Notes: generated by a model not told the origin, from the sequence alone. A stretch of 64,000 nucleotides of DNA from Cerrena zonata (GCA_038087015.1 JASBNA010000009.1:682001-746000), one strand, 5' to 3'; positions 48,511-59,098 are shown, numbered from the stretch's first letter. Made by a program: numbers and translations.

Positions 48511-50156
48511 ATGCCAGTCAGAGAGGTATATTACACTTTCCGTTTAGTACATGGATGACATTGGAGCACTACAAGATGCTCTAGTATGTCTCCACTATGT
48601 GACACAGGCGGTTTCGTGACTGTCCAGACCTTAACAGTTGCAAAATCATAAATCGGAAGAGAGGTGTCTGTCTGGATTATAAGACAAAGATATAAGTGTA
48701 GCTTTGTCAGTTCTTAATCAATCAATACAGGGTAACTTGCATCTCAATCAGTGGCAAGGGCAGCATCGCCCACATGCACACTCGCGATCGCGACATTGAT
48801 CATAGTGAAAATGTCGCGAAAACGACAATACTTACCCAGTCTGTCTAAGTTGTAAGATAACTTGAATGAAATGAGGATAACTTCACCAGTTCTCAAGCGA
48901 TGAAGATGAGGTAACTTGCATCTTGCTCAGTAGAGAGGGAAGCATCGCCCACATGCACACTCGCGATCGTGACATTGACTATAGTGAAAATGTCGCGAAA
49001 ACAAGGGAAATACCTCTGTTTTAGACACAATCGGTATAGCAATGTGGATTTATATTATTGCATGTAAGTGTGGCAAGAATATGTGCAGGTCATGCACATA
49101 TGCACATATGCACACTCACGAAAATGTTTATACTCACGAAAATATGCACACTGACGAAAATATGCACACTGATGAAAATATGCATACTGACGAAAATATG
49201 CACACTGACGAAAATATGCACACTCATGAAAATATGCAAACTCACGAAAATGGGCAAATGAGCAAGTCACGAAAATGTGCACACTCACGAAAATATGCAA
49301 ATGTGCAAGTCACAAAAATATGCACACTCACGAAAATATGCACACTCACGAAAATATGCACACTCACGAAAATATGCACACTCATGAAAATAGGCAAATG
49401 AGCAAGTCACGAAAATGTGTCAAGTTGCGATGCAAAGTCACGACGACTTTCGAAATCCAGCTTGGTGCTCTGTTTAACACCTGTCCCTGGTCTCTAATAT
49501 ACTAGTACAGATCATATAAGCATCAAACATATTGATTTTCATGCTCCAGCACAAGGTAGCCAACCTTCTCCTCCTCACCCCTCATTGTAAACTAGCTATT
49601 TCTGACTCAGAATCAATAGATTCTGCATTTAGAAGGTATGTTATGAAAAAATATATTTCACCCTCCAAACTACCCTCCTATACCACCACCAGACACCCAT
49701 ATAGATTGTATATACCAACCCTCATTTTTCAAATTTTCCCCCCAACAGCCTTCCCCCACCTCCAGATACCCATCCCACCCATCACCAACACACTCCCACT
49801 ATCACCAGATACCCTATCTCACCCATCCCATCTGTCCAGACACCCCATCTCGCCCATCCCTATTCCCCTCTCCTACCCCACCAGACACCCATCTCGTACA
49901 TACCCCTATTACACCTCCAGATGCCCCATCTCCTCCTACCACTCTGCCTACCTCATCCCAACGTCCCAGAAGATGTATCTCCACTTCCCTACCCTCTCAG
50001 AAACTCCATCTCCCCCATCCCTCTACCATGTCCAGATACCTCTCCTAACCCTCTCACATCGGATTTTCGGTATCGAGCAGCTGCCGGATCTCGTCCGTTC
50101 ACATTGGGGATTCGGCCCCCCTCCTCGCGCGTTGACAACGGCCTTTTTGGACTGAA
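48511..50156 (-). repeat. Right arm of 1.65-kb inverted repeat
   Basis: Mirror copy of the left arm. Inner edge begins ATGCCAGTCAGAGAGG at 48511; outer edge ends GGACTGAA at 50156. Unlike the left side, the sequence outside this arm continues naturally: the same edge sequence recurs about 172 bp further on and then runs into the KDZ transposase fragment. This suggests the right arm is the original and the left arm its inverted copy. Confidence 0.9.
49096..49411. repeat. 18-bp minisatellite, right arm
   Basis: Mirror copy of the left-arm minisatellite, unit CACACTCACGAAAATATG, with the variants in reverse order. The identical pattern of variants in both arms shows the duplication is recent or is under gene conversion. 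Confidence 0.88.
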
Positions 50157-50345
50157 GGGGCTGCCCTACCTCATCAGAATCACCATCTTCACCATCTCCC
50201 TCCCACCTCCAGACACCGCTCCTAAGTCACTCACATCGGACTTTCGGTCCGGAGCAGCTGCCGCATCTCGTCCGTTCACATTGGGCATTCGGCCCCTCTC
50301 CTCGCGCGTTGACAACGGCCTTTTAGGACTGAAGGGGCTGCCATT
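50050..50345. repeat. Tandem duplication of the arm's outer edge
   Basis: Two copies of a unit of about 172 bp. Copy 1 ends the right arm and copy 2 spans about 50222-50345. Both contain CTCACATCGGA, GAGCAGCTGCC, CTCGTCCGTTCACATTGGG, CTCGCGCGTTGACAACGGCC and GGACTGAAGGGGCTGCC, with scattered substitutions between them. Copy 2 has no inverted partner on the left. Confidence 0.8.
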
Positions 50346-50949
50346 AACGCAGCGGGATTGTATGCCGATGACCATTGAACACGATCAAGAGGAGCTCGGA
50401 TCGAAGAACAAGATAACATCATGGATATGGCGTGACAATACTTACCGCAAAGATCCCAATGTCTGGCAGCGCGAAGGTAAGTAATGCAACAGTGACTCAG
50501 ATAACTTGAATGATGAGTCTAAACTGATACGGATCATCTTCACAGCAACCCATATTGAATGGTTCCGATCCAGTGCACGTGCGACCCGATGGAAGGAGGA
50601 GGTCGACTTGCTCGAGGAAGAAATGCAACGTACTCAACGGTTCTTGTTACATTTTTGTAACCATTGGGAAGTGCAATCGCAGGCAGTGGCTGGTGATTAT
50701 AGCCAGAGAGGGAGAGCCGCCTTCGCCGCAAGGTATGTTTTTGCTAGTAATAGCATATGCCAGGTGTCACTCATCACGCCAACGGTATCCAATCTCTCCA
50801 GGCAAGCTTCAATATTCAAGCGGCTTCTATCCAACGCAAGAGAATCTTTCCCGACTACCATGCATATTGACATAAGCACTGACAGTTCATCGCAAGTTCA
50901 GGAAGGTGGTATCGAGGCCTCATCCTCTGGTCCTGTAGCTAGTAGTTAG
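50344..50949 (+). pseudogene. KDZ-family transposase, C-terminal fragment
   Basis: Three exons splice cleanly: up to 50476, 50546-50732 and 50812-50949. Exon 1 ends TSWIWRDNTYRKDPNVWQRE. Exon 2 gives ATHIEWFRSSARATRWKEEV and LLEEEMQRTQRFLLHFCNHW, then QSQAVAGDYSQRGRAAFAAR. Exon 3 gives QASIFKRLLSNARESFPTTM and ends SSSGPVASS with TAG. The WFRxxARxxRWxEEV / LLxEEMxRxxxFL pattern is that of the helical tail of Kyakuja-Dileera-Zisupton transposases common in mushroom genomes. The catalytic RNase H-like core is absent, since sequence upstream is only the repeat arm. It cannot act alone. Intact splice sites point to a recent loss of the 5' part. Confidence 0.72.
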
Positions 50950-51075
50950 CTAGTCCGAGTCAGCTGGGCAGTCATGTTTGTTAGCGAACTGAGCAGTCAT
51001 GTGTGGTAGCAGGCTGAGCAGTCGTGCTATGTAGCTACTCAGTAGTTAGATGGGTAGTCATGTTTGGCATAGTTT
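50950..51075. repeat. Subterminal short repeats
   Basis: Four loose copies of GGGCAGTCATGTTTG (variants GAGCAGTCATGTGTG, GAGCAGTCGTGCTAT, GGGTAGTCATGTTTG) spaced 25-45 bp apart, directly after the KDZ stop codon. Such arrays are common near the ends of large DNA transposons, where the transposase binds. Confidence 0.55.
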
Positions 51076-51236
51076 GATCGTGTAATAGCCATACCGGTGT
51101 AGCCAACACCTTTAAGCTCAGTATCTTGTGTATTCCTGGAAGCCGGTCAAGTACCTACACGTGCAGGGTAGCCGAACTGATAGTCCAGTTCCCACTAGAC
51201 GATACGGAGTAAATTACCCGGTTTGACTACATAAGT

Positions 51237-51818
51237 TCACTGAAGTGGCTCTGTCGAGCTCTTCGCCTTTCCTTTGCCCTTCGCTTTGGGGTTCATGAAG
51301 AAAGAGATGGTCTCTATGAACTTCAAGTCTTCCTCGGTATCGGAATCTTCCCTAGGTACCTCCCGTTGGGGAGCTGGTTCATCCTCCCCGTCATCATCCG
51401 AAGGCGAAGGTCCACTGACGTTCTCGTCATTATGAGCAAAGATGTTCCTGCTACCGAGAAGGATTTTCTTGGCTCTTTCCCGACGCTTTCGTTGTGAAGC
51501 ATCATACTCGACCCCATTGCCTGCATTTGCCGAGGATGGGTCGAAACGGTATCTTTCCGTTGTGCCAGCATCATCATTCACACGCGGAGGTGCGTTGTGA
51601 CGTTGCTTGGAAGGCGAGGGTGTAAAGAAGCCACTTGTCGTTTTGACTCTCTTCTTTGAAGGAGGACCAGCCTCGCTCTCATCTGAGTCCAGTGTCAAAT
51701 CAATGGGTGAGCTGGACCGAGGGACCAGTGACTGGGATTTAGATGGTGACGAGAAGAAAGATGAGATTCTAGTTTGCCCCTCTGGTTCATTACGCTGGGT
51801 CTGTTTGCGTTTTGACAT
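51237..51818 (-). pseudogene. MSH3: MSH3 N-terminal exon, cut off from the rest
   Basis: Codes MSKRKQTQRNEPEGQTRISS followed by FFSSPSKSQ. QTRISSFF matches the PCNA-interacting (PIP) box that starts MSH3/MSH6 proteins. The disordered linker continues SPIDLTLDSDESEAGPPSKK, ERYRFDPSSA and QRKRRERAKKILLGSRNIF, then an acidic stretch and FIETISFFMNPKAKGKGKAK. The frame then meets TGA (51237) in DNA that is no longer MSH3-like. In related genes the next block is the start of MutS domain I, which is not found anywhere in the window. The assignment rests on the PIP box, the linker style, orientation and position facing the MSH3 remainder. Confidence 0.8.
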
Positions 51819-52012
51819 GGCTGTCTAGAGGTCATGCAGGGGTTGTGTATGCCAATGACTCAGCTGTTGTTAGTGTAAATGAGAAACGCCACAATTATTG
51901 AACGAACGCGTCGAAGACATTATTACTATAATGAGACGCGTCTAGGTCACGTTTTGATACCGATCGTTGATCGATCAGGCGTTCTTGAAGTAGCTTTCAA
52001 GCAGAGGAGTCA
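51819..52012. promoter_or_regulatory. MSH3/SEN34 divergent promoter with two ACGCGT boxes
   Basis: 194 bp between start codons. Two exact ACGCGT hexamers (MluI cell-cycle boxes) lie at 51906-51911 and 51936-51941, 30 bp apart. In yeasts this element binds MBF and drives G1/S expression of DNA replication and repair genes, which would suit MSH3. Confidence 0.6.
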
Positions 52013-53194
52013 ATGTTGACCAGCAACTCTGAGGAGAACCTCACCATGTCAGGAAACTCACCAAGAGTTGTAGAACTCAGAGTTTCAAACAAGAAAGCGT
52101 ATGTATGGGATGTTGATGGTAAGCAGATTTCGCTTGGTGGCTGTCACAAACGTCATGCGACTGTATTGAATGTTGGATGAAGAATAGACATAGCTCTCTT
52201 GCGGGCTGAACATCACATTTGTGGCGTTCTTACTGGAACACTACCACACGTAGCACAGCAAAATATGTTCCTGGGACCTCCATTGATTCTTCTACCTGAG
52301 GAAGTTGTACTTCTCGTGCAGAAACGTGTGTCTGCATATTTAATCCTTTACCAAGGAAATGTCATTGATGTCCTAGTCACAGGATACGCAGTCCTAGTAG
52401 ACGATCCAGCGGCACACCGACAACCATCATCTTCTAACCTTCGGGAATGGAACACTGATCGACTCACTTCGATCCGGACGCAATCGGCGGCATCCAACAT
52501 GAAGGAGTCAAAGAAACCTCAGACACTCTCGGAGGATGCTCTTCGAAAACGAAGGGAAAGAGAAGAAAAAAGAGCCGCTGCTGCACGCGCGAAAGCACTT
52601 GCGGAGGGTACTCTTGAAGATACCCAGGACGAATTATTCACTCCTGCAGCTACCTCAACTCCTGTAGTTGACCAACGATCAGCTACTCCTGCAACAAACG
52701 TCGATTTACTGGAGTCTCTTTACACAGTAACGATACCTGCTAGTTCGCCCGAGTCGCTATCTTGGTACTCGTCTAAGGGAGCGGTATACGACAATTTGCA
52801 GTCAGCCAAAGAAGCTGGTATCTGGACATATCCTGGTGATCTACATGAACGAGCCAAGTGTGGGGTGTTTAGGGATCTGCTGGAAAAAGGCTATTACATG
52901 GGTGGCGGTATCAAATTTGGAGGCGACTTTCTCGTCTACCCAGGTACGTGCTTTTCTTGTGTCATAAGCTTCACCTTATTAAAGTATATTGATGATATAG
53001 GGGATCCTCTGAGATACCACTCTCATTTTGTCACGACTGTGATCGATTCTCCGCTCTCCGTGTTGAGGCCGATGGAGATAGTTGCTCATGGACGTTTGGG
53101 AACTGCAACGAAGAAAGCCCACCTACTATGCGGATGGGATGACGAAAAAAAAGAAGTCTCGTATCTCTCCATTGAATGGGCAGGGTTTGGCTAA
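52013..53194 (+). CDS. SEN34: tRNA-splicing endonuclease subunit SEN34
   Basis: Catalytic subunit of the SEN complex that cuts the 3' splice site of intron-containing pre-tRNAs. Starts MLTSNSEENLTMSGNSPRVV; ATG at 52027 is an alternative in the same frame. Exons then give IALLRAEHHICGVLTGTLPH and QQNMFLGPPLILLPEEVVLL, the N-terminal domain, and a charged linker (RKRREREEKRAAAARAKALA). The nuclease domain reads CGVFRDLLEKGYYMGGGIKF, GGDFLVYPGDPLRYHSHFV and TATKKAHLLCGWDDEKKEVS. The Tyr, His (HSHF) and Lys (KKAHLL) catalytic triad positions are all present. Ends WAGFG and TAA. Three introns. Confidence 0.92.
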
Positions 53195-53335
53195 TATAGC
53201 GATATATTATGGTATGGTTTATTAGTGTGTATAATGATGTGGACATAGTGTGGGATGTACATGATATGCAAACCAGACCTACATGGCGTGGCGTATCCCT
53301 AAAGCGAACGAGAGCTTATGACAGTAAGAGTGTTA

Positions 53336-54899
53336 TTAATCTAAATTCCTTCTAATCCCCGAAACCTTCACTCTAGTCTTGGGCTGACTGGTGGGTCTCG
53401 GTTTGGACGCCACATTACTACCTGGCCGCAAGGAATTCATCTCAATGTTCTCACGGCCTTCACCTTCTTCGACGCTTTTTACTCCACCACTTGATGTCCT
53501 TCGGTGTCCCGAACGGATACCTTTCATAGCGCTGATTCCACCAGGGGCGGTTTTATCGCCGGTCAGATGAACTACAACCCGACCGGCGATATCGATAATT
53601 TTGATGATAGTATCGTTCAGAAAGGTCGATGGTGCGAAGACGGGTATCCGAATTGGGATATAAGGTGAGGGATATCGGAGTTTATCGCCACCAGTGGGAT
53701 TATACGGGTCGGCAGGGGACGGACGTCCATGTACCGCCATGATAATGTACTAGATGAGAATTATGTGAGGAAACACAGAAGCTCTAGACGAGGGCAACTC
53801 ACAGCAGGGTAGACTAATGCAAAAAGTGCTGCATTAGCAAGACTACTGCCCCACATACAGAGAGCAGTGACAGGCACTCCTACAGGATGCATCAGTTTGT
53901 AAGACAGTATACCGAACGAAGAATGGTTACCAAAAGCGAGGTAATAGGCCCATCTTTCCTCTAAGTATCGGAATCTGTTCGAAAGGGATAACCCTCGTGC
54001 GGTCAAAAGATCTCTGTACGTGGTGTTCATATTTGCGATCTTGATCATTGGAAATATCAACTCACTCGTAGCAATAATACCTAGTCAGGCTGGTTAAGCA
54101 CTAAATTAGTACATTAAAAATGACAACACTCACGCGTCAATCCAGCAGAAGAACACGAAGCTTGCACCTTCACCAATGACCGGTACAAGACGCAGTGTGA
54201 AGGATACACCTAGATATGTGAAGACCATGACCACACGATATAGCGAAGTAGCGGCTAAGTTGAGAAGGGTCCCGTACGTCGTGGGTGATGTTGAAACAAT
54301 TGACCGTGGACCGTATCTAAGAATGATGGTTCGCTTGGCCAGTCTATGACACCAAAGGCTCTGCCAATATTTCAATATGGTTAAGGTATCTTGTGACTAT
54401 CTGAGAAGCTTTGGGCGGGACCTACGTTATTGAAAAACGATGCTCCCACTACAGGCAATAGCCAGAATATCTGATATGCCCGCCCAACATAACGATACAG
54501 CCAACTCTGTCTGTCGTGAGACATCGGTACCAAGATCAGGTCGAAGAAGTAAACAGATGCCAGAGACATCGTATTTAGAAGTATGGACTTGAAAGTAAGT
54601 GATCGAACTTCGGCATCTCTAATATATTAAATTGTTACGAAACTATGTTGAGCTGTGTGGCACAGTGTTTATGGATGCTAGTAGACCAGTACTGACCTTG
54701 CAATGACTCTGATAACCGTGTCCCAACGAGATGCATCCCACAATCCCTTCGCGGCGGATATTAGTTGGAGTTTGACGGTCTGGTGGAAGGGAAGGAAAGG
54801 CGGGTAAGATGATCGAGCGATGTATGGCGGGAGCGTCGATTCACTTGGTGAGAGGTGTCCATTAGCGTTCACGGAGGGGTGCGAAACATGCCTGGACAT
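53336..54899 (-). CDS. EI24-like multi-pass membrane protein
   Basis: Member of the EI24 (etoposide-induced 2.4) family, ER membrane proteins linked to autophagy in animals. N-terminal exon: MSRHVSHPSVNANGHLSPSE, then KLQLISAAKGLWDASRWDTV, the amphipathic entry to the domain. Membrane exons: ILLNTMSLASVYFFDLILVP, RAYQIFWLLPVVGASFFNN, SLYRVVMVFTYLGVSFTLRL, GEGASFVFFCWIDAYYCYEF, RWAYYLAFGNHSSFGI and SSLANAALFALVYPA, at least five spans in all. The C-terminal exon is cytosolic and basic (RVKVSGIRRNLD, TAA at 53336). The start at 54899 is chosen because the upstream in-frame extension (to 54971) looks like leader sequence. Family call is by pattern, moderately sure. Confidence 0.78.
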
Positions 54900-55411
54900 T
54901 ATTGACGGTGGTAGCTTCGTGGTGGCGTACTGCAAGCATCGAACGGGGAACATGATGCAGTAACCATTCACGTGGCACCTCGATCATCACAAATAGGGTA
55001 ATACACCTTCCAATTTCGTCATATGTTCAAAGTTTAAAGCTAAAGCTCCTACATACTCACTGGCGAGTAGACGTCAGGCGTTCAGTGCGGTCGGGGATTT
55101 TGTGTTTTTAGTACCGGCTGGGGAGTATGGGAACAAATGAGCGAGATGTTGAAGCCAGTCAACGGAGTATGCAATGCCGCGCATTGATATATTATGACAA
55201 ACGATCGTGTATGTTATCTAATAGAAAATGAACCTAAATACCCAAGAAGAAGTTTATAGCCCCCCAGTCGATGGTTTATGAATCGGAGGGATTCTTTCAT
55301 TTCTTATGCAGTGTTTATTATACCCCGCATAGAAAGAATACTCACATGCTTCGGCATGATTCAGTGAGAATGGCAATGAGCGATAATCTGAATGTCGCTT
55401 GATGTGTGATA
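54900..55411. other. Intergenic region, no gene seen
   Basis: Between the EI24-like start and the 3' end of the DUF6534 gene upstream, both on the minus strand. A minus frame (55254-55517) overlaps the last DUF6534 exon in another frame. Nothing else is supported. Confidence 0.4.
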
Positions 55412-57438
55412 TTACACGGGATTGAAGCCGCGTTGTTTTTCGCGAGACCGACGCTCTTCTGGATCCTCGAATGGCGCAACCTGAAGGGATAACGTTGTCA
55501 GTAAAACACATCATCATGATTCTGTGATAGAATACTTACCGCATCGGTGACCTGTGTCTTCTCTCGGTAGATCTCAATAGGGCGCTGTAAAAAGGTGGTG
55601 AGACGATGAACTGATGAAGAGGATGAATTAGAAGTACCACTTGACCAGACGATCCTTGGAACTTCGACAATTCTATTGCATTAGATCCAGCGATACCACC
55701 CCGTGCCGTTTTGTTCCGTAGTATTGATCTCGCGTTCAAGCTAGAAAATTCTGTCAGCTTCGGCCACACAAGGTCTGCCAGCAGCGCTTACGTTCCAAGC
55801 AACGAATTTGCATATACTAGAAATGAAGCGCATCAATAAACCTGACAGGACGAAAACATGGATTATACCACGTACATTTGCTGACAATCATCACCAACCC
55901 CAAGAACAACAGACTTTCCTTGACCTTCACATACTAATGGGGATCGATATATTAATCCCAACAATCCTTGTGGTAGATAATCAAAGGCGTACAGTGATTG
56001 CAATAGCCAACGAGACAACCCTGAACAAAATGGGGCAATCAGCACTATGTCTCAGAGAGACAAGCATGTGTACATACATCATTATGGCTCCCGAATTGAT
56101 GGCATATGTCATAAGCCATCGGACAATGCCATCGGTCCTGTGTTACAATAACATCAAATGATGTACGTCAAGAGAGGAAAATATGCGGACCTTTCTTGTC
56201 CAGTCTGGCCTCGGTAAAGATAATAAATCATACTCGTAGCAATGATTCCATCAACAGCTGCTGAGACCGCGTTGGACACTTCCACAGTAATCTGAGATGA
56301 GAACAATGAGGATATAGAATAGACATCGGGGATAGGGTGAACACACATTCGGGCCGGCCGAGGCCTGGAATTTTGACCAGGTACCAGCAAGAAGGCTGTA
56401 AATTAATTCGGTCAGTAACATTGCTTCCTTCCATTCCAAGGTGAGACATACGCAAAGACAGCGGCGGCTTTAGACAATAATAGGTCCGTTTGAGTTTTTC
56501 TTGTTATGCAGTTAATAATGAGACGTACCAGTATGGCAGCCTGCATTCACGTGAGCACAGTATCATTAACAAGAGAATTCAAAGACATACCGATTCGGGC
56601 AGCAAGCAGGATTGACTGTGATACGAAAAGTGAGTGAAGAGACAACAACTGATAGACGTCCACTTACAGTGCCCACTGTGAGAATGTAGGAATGATTGCT
56701 CACTTCCGATGGCGGAGTTAGTTACCAATCATAAGACTGCCGGCTATTAACTCACAGATCCATATTCTGCGGATGAAGAATCTGATCGGAACAATTATTA
56801 TTAGGATTCGTGAAGAGGACCTCAAGGTATCCGACTCACCCTTCAACAACTGCGACAATCGCATTCTACGACCGGAGTTAATGAACAGAGTCAATATGAC
56901 TGCAAAGACCAATGCGTACCTCTAGCAGGATGACCGGCTGAAGGAGCGGGGGTTAGTCTTGTTTGGATACATAATCGGCATCTAACTCACCCCAAGACTC
57001 CTGCATTATAGGAACAAGGTCAGACAAGCGCTATGCAGAGCAAAATCGAAACGTACCAATCAATCTCGTTGACCTTCTCCACACTCCCAAACGAAAGAAT
57101 TACAAAGTAGTAGAGTAATCGCATTGCGAAGGCGCTGTGAAGCGTCTCGAGTAACCTGAAAAACGATGCATGAAATCCACCGAAGGTATACCCAGGTGTT
57201 TTGTATTACTCACCATACCACAGCAACAAGAATTCGAATCCATCTCGGATCGTCCTTGCTGTTGAGCATGTAAATATATGCTTGAGTTACTGTAACGCCA
57301 TAAAGACTAGAAGTAGTGTTAGCTCGATGGTAATTGGTCGCGTGAGATATGCACTTACATGTAGACGAAACAGAAGCATATAACGAGACCACCCATTAGT
57401 TCTGTGGCAATTGCTTCGAGGGGATTGGAGGTCGTCAT
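55412..57438 (-). CDS. DUF6534 seven-helix membrane protein
   Basis: About twelve short exons. Starts MTTSNPLEAIATELMGGLVI and continues LYGVTVTQAYIYMLNSKDDP, WIRILVAVVW, LLETLHSAFAMRLLYYFVIL and GSVEKVNEIDW (helices 1-3). Then PVILLE, VILTLFINS and FFIRRIWI, the family's helix 4 and RRIW turn. Further exons give ITVEVSNAVSAAVDGIIATS, MIYYLYRGQTG and TDGIVRWLMTYAINSGAIMM (helices 5-6), then YANSLLGT-LNARSILRNKTA, the conserved exit from helix 7. The tail reads RPIEIYREKTQ and ends EKQRGFNPV with TAA at 55412-55414. Unlike the copy at 1.5 kb, its central helices are present. Function unknown; receptor- or transporter-like topology. Some exon borders in the middle are uncertain. Confidence 0.75.
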
Positions 57439-57524
57439 GATGGAGATTGGGACCAAACCTCTCGTGCTAAGACAAAGGGGACCTTCGAAAGATAGGAAAC
57501 GCCGAGACGTAGGGTCTTGAGGTT

Positions 57525-58100
57525 TTAAGGAGTGCTTACAGCCCCCCGTTGATTATACAGCCACATTGAGTCGATGGGGGAAGGTTCTCGGATAATTTTT
57601 CGCGAATTTCCATCGTTGTTACCAGCCAAGGCCGCCGGAGCCGGTCTAGGATCTACTTGGGGAAAAACCTTGTTGGCCATTTCGAAACCTAGACGCGAGA
57701 CTTCTGCTTCTTGTGGGTCAGATTGAGCAGGGACCTTGAAAGATATCATCACCCGTCGAGGCAGATCTCTTTCCCTGATGACCTACCTTATATGGGCATT
57801 GCACTCGCGCGTCCCGTATGTTCTTTGCATTGTTTGCCAATTCCGGCATGCCGGCCACGCAGTATCGGTCGGCCACTAGTGTCTTGCATGATGTCAGATG
57901 GGGCCATATGCAAGCCAGACATCCCCAGGCATTGGGAGAAAACCGGGATCAAATTTTCTTAGCGATGCTTCAGGGTCTTGGACGACGTTCCTGTGTTCAA
58001 AAGACTACTTTGTTAGTGCAGCTGTCCATGCCTTGGAATCTTGGAATCTCAGAATCAAACAACGATGATTCGTTGTCGAAAAGTCCGCGAAGAAGCACGT
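57525..58100 (-). other. Unresolved coding-like segment
   Basis: One minus frame (57752-57525) reads VPAQSDPQEAEVSRLGFEMA, NKVFPQVDPRPAPAALAGNN and REPSPIDSMWLYNQRGA. A GT-AG intron (about 57730-57790) joins it to an upstream stretch with two competing frames, CVAGMPELANNAKNIRDARV or MAPSDIMQDTSGRPILRGRH. It ends only about 90 bp upstream of the DUF6534 start, so it may be its own small gene or the remnant of one. No family is recognised. Confidence 0.3.
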
Positions 58101-59098
58101 AGATCATTTAATCAGCGGAGGAAAGTTTTTTTGTACGCGTAAAACCCCGTACAGCTTGAGACGATGATCCACTGCTAACCGATAAGAAGACTTCAATTTC
58201 AAAGTTTTCGTCGGGCGAAGCCCTGGCCCGACTTTTCGGTTGGTATAAATTTCTTTACTTGGCCAACCTATCCCAGAGAGCGCCATAATGATCATGTTCC
58301 AGAACATCGATATCCTCGTTACCGGAGTCACGTTGGAATAGGCTGTCGCGAAGGAGCAACAACCATTTGCTCTCAAACTGTGCATGAATCTGTAACGTAT
58401 ACAATTGCCGATTGAAGATCCTGAGATCTCGACAAGTGTGCAGTCAGTTTCAGTATTATGGCATTGTCTCCCATGATAATTCACTGCATGCGTGACCCGT
58501 GTCTTGAGTACAAATGAACGGGACAAGAGACATAAACTTACAAGATAAAAATGTTTTCACTCTGACGCGATAATCGGACTAGAACAAACCCGCTGACACA
58601 CAATAATAGACAGACATAGTGACCGCAGAGTATGGAAGGGCATGGAAAGCAACGCTGTTTTTTGTTAGAACAGGTTAGAGCGGTTGGCATGAAGATGCCG
58701 CGGCAAGTAATCGGCGTACATGTGAATAGCTAGTGGTAAGGGCAAGCGGTAGATCTGGGTATATTTCGAACCGGACTGTATGCACATATTTGGCAAAAGC
58801 TTGTGATCCTAATAATGGCAAACAAAATAAAGGCCCTAGGCCTCGCCTGTTGCCATGAGTCTACATGGATACATTAAATAACTTTGGGGATAGGTCACTA
58901 ATACTAGAGGCCACAAGGTTCAAAAATATGGATAAAGAGCTGATGCAATATTGAGTGTATTATACATGGGAATGTCATACCTAAAAGATTATATACGTCG
59001 ATAATATTACACAAAACATGCATTATATACAGTAGAATGAAGTTGGACTATCAGCAAAACAAATGTAGACATCGCCCATTAGCATGTGAGAAGCAAAG
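58101..59098. other. Region without a supported gene
   Basis: One minus frame near 58,130-58,250 reads SPDENFEIEVFLSVSSGSSS and could be an exon, but its neighbours do not join. The rest (58,560-59,098) is A/T-rich and shows no frame of interest; it includes the 3' flank of the TFIIB-like gene. Confidence 0.35.

Larger units (their letters stand above)
46450..51236. mobile_element. Foreign repeat/transposon block inside MSH3
   Basis: About 4.8 kb between the two parts of MSH3 that contains no MSH3 coding sequence. It is made of a giant inverted repeat (46485-50156), a tandem copy of its outer edge (to about 50345), a KDZ-transposase C-terminal fragment (50344-50949) and a run of short subterminal repeats (about 50955-51075). 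I could not identify a clear target-site duplication or terminal inverted repeat at the outer limits, so these coordinates mark where MSH3 sequence stops rather than exact element ends. Confidence 0.75.

Noticed and set aside
46450..51236. The insert as an ordinary large intron of MSH3
   Set aside because: An intron would leave the neighbouring exons intact, but the coding block for the start of MutS domain I is missing on both sides.
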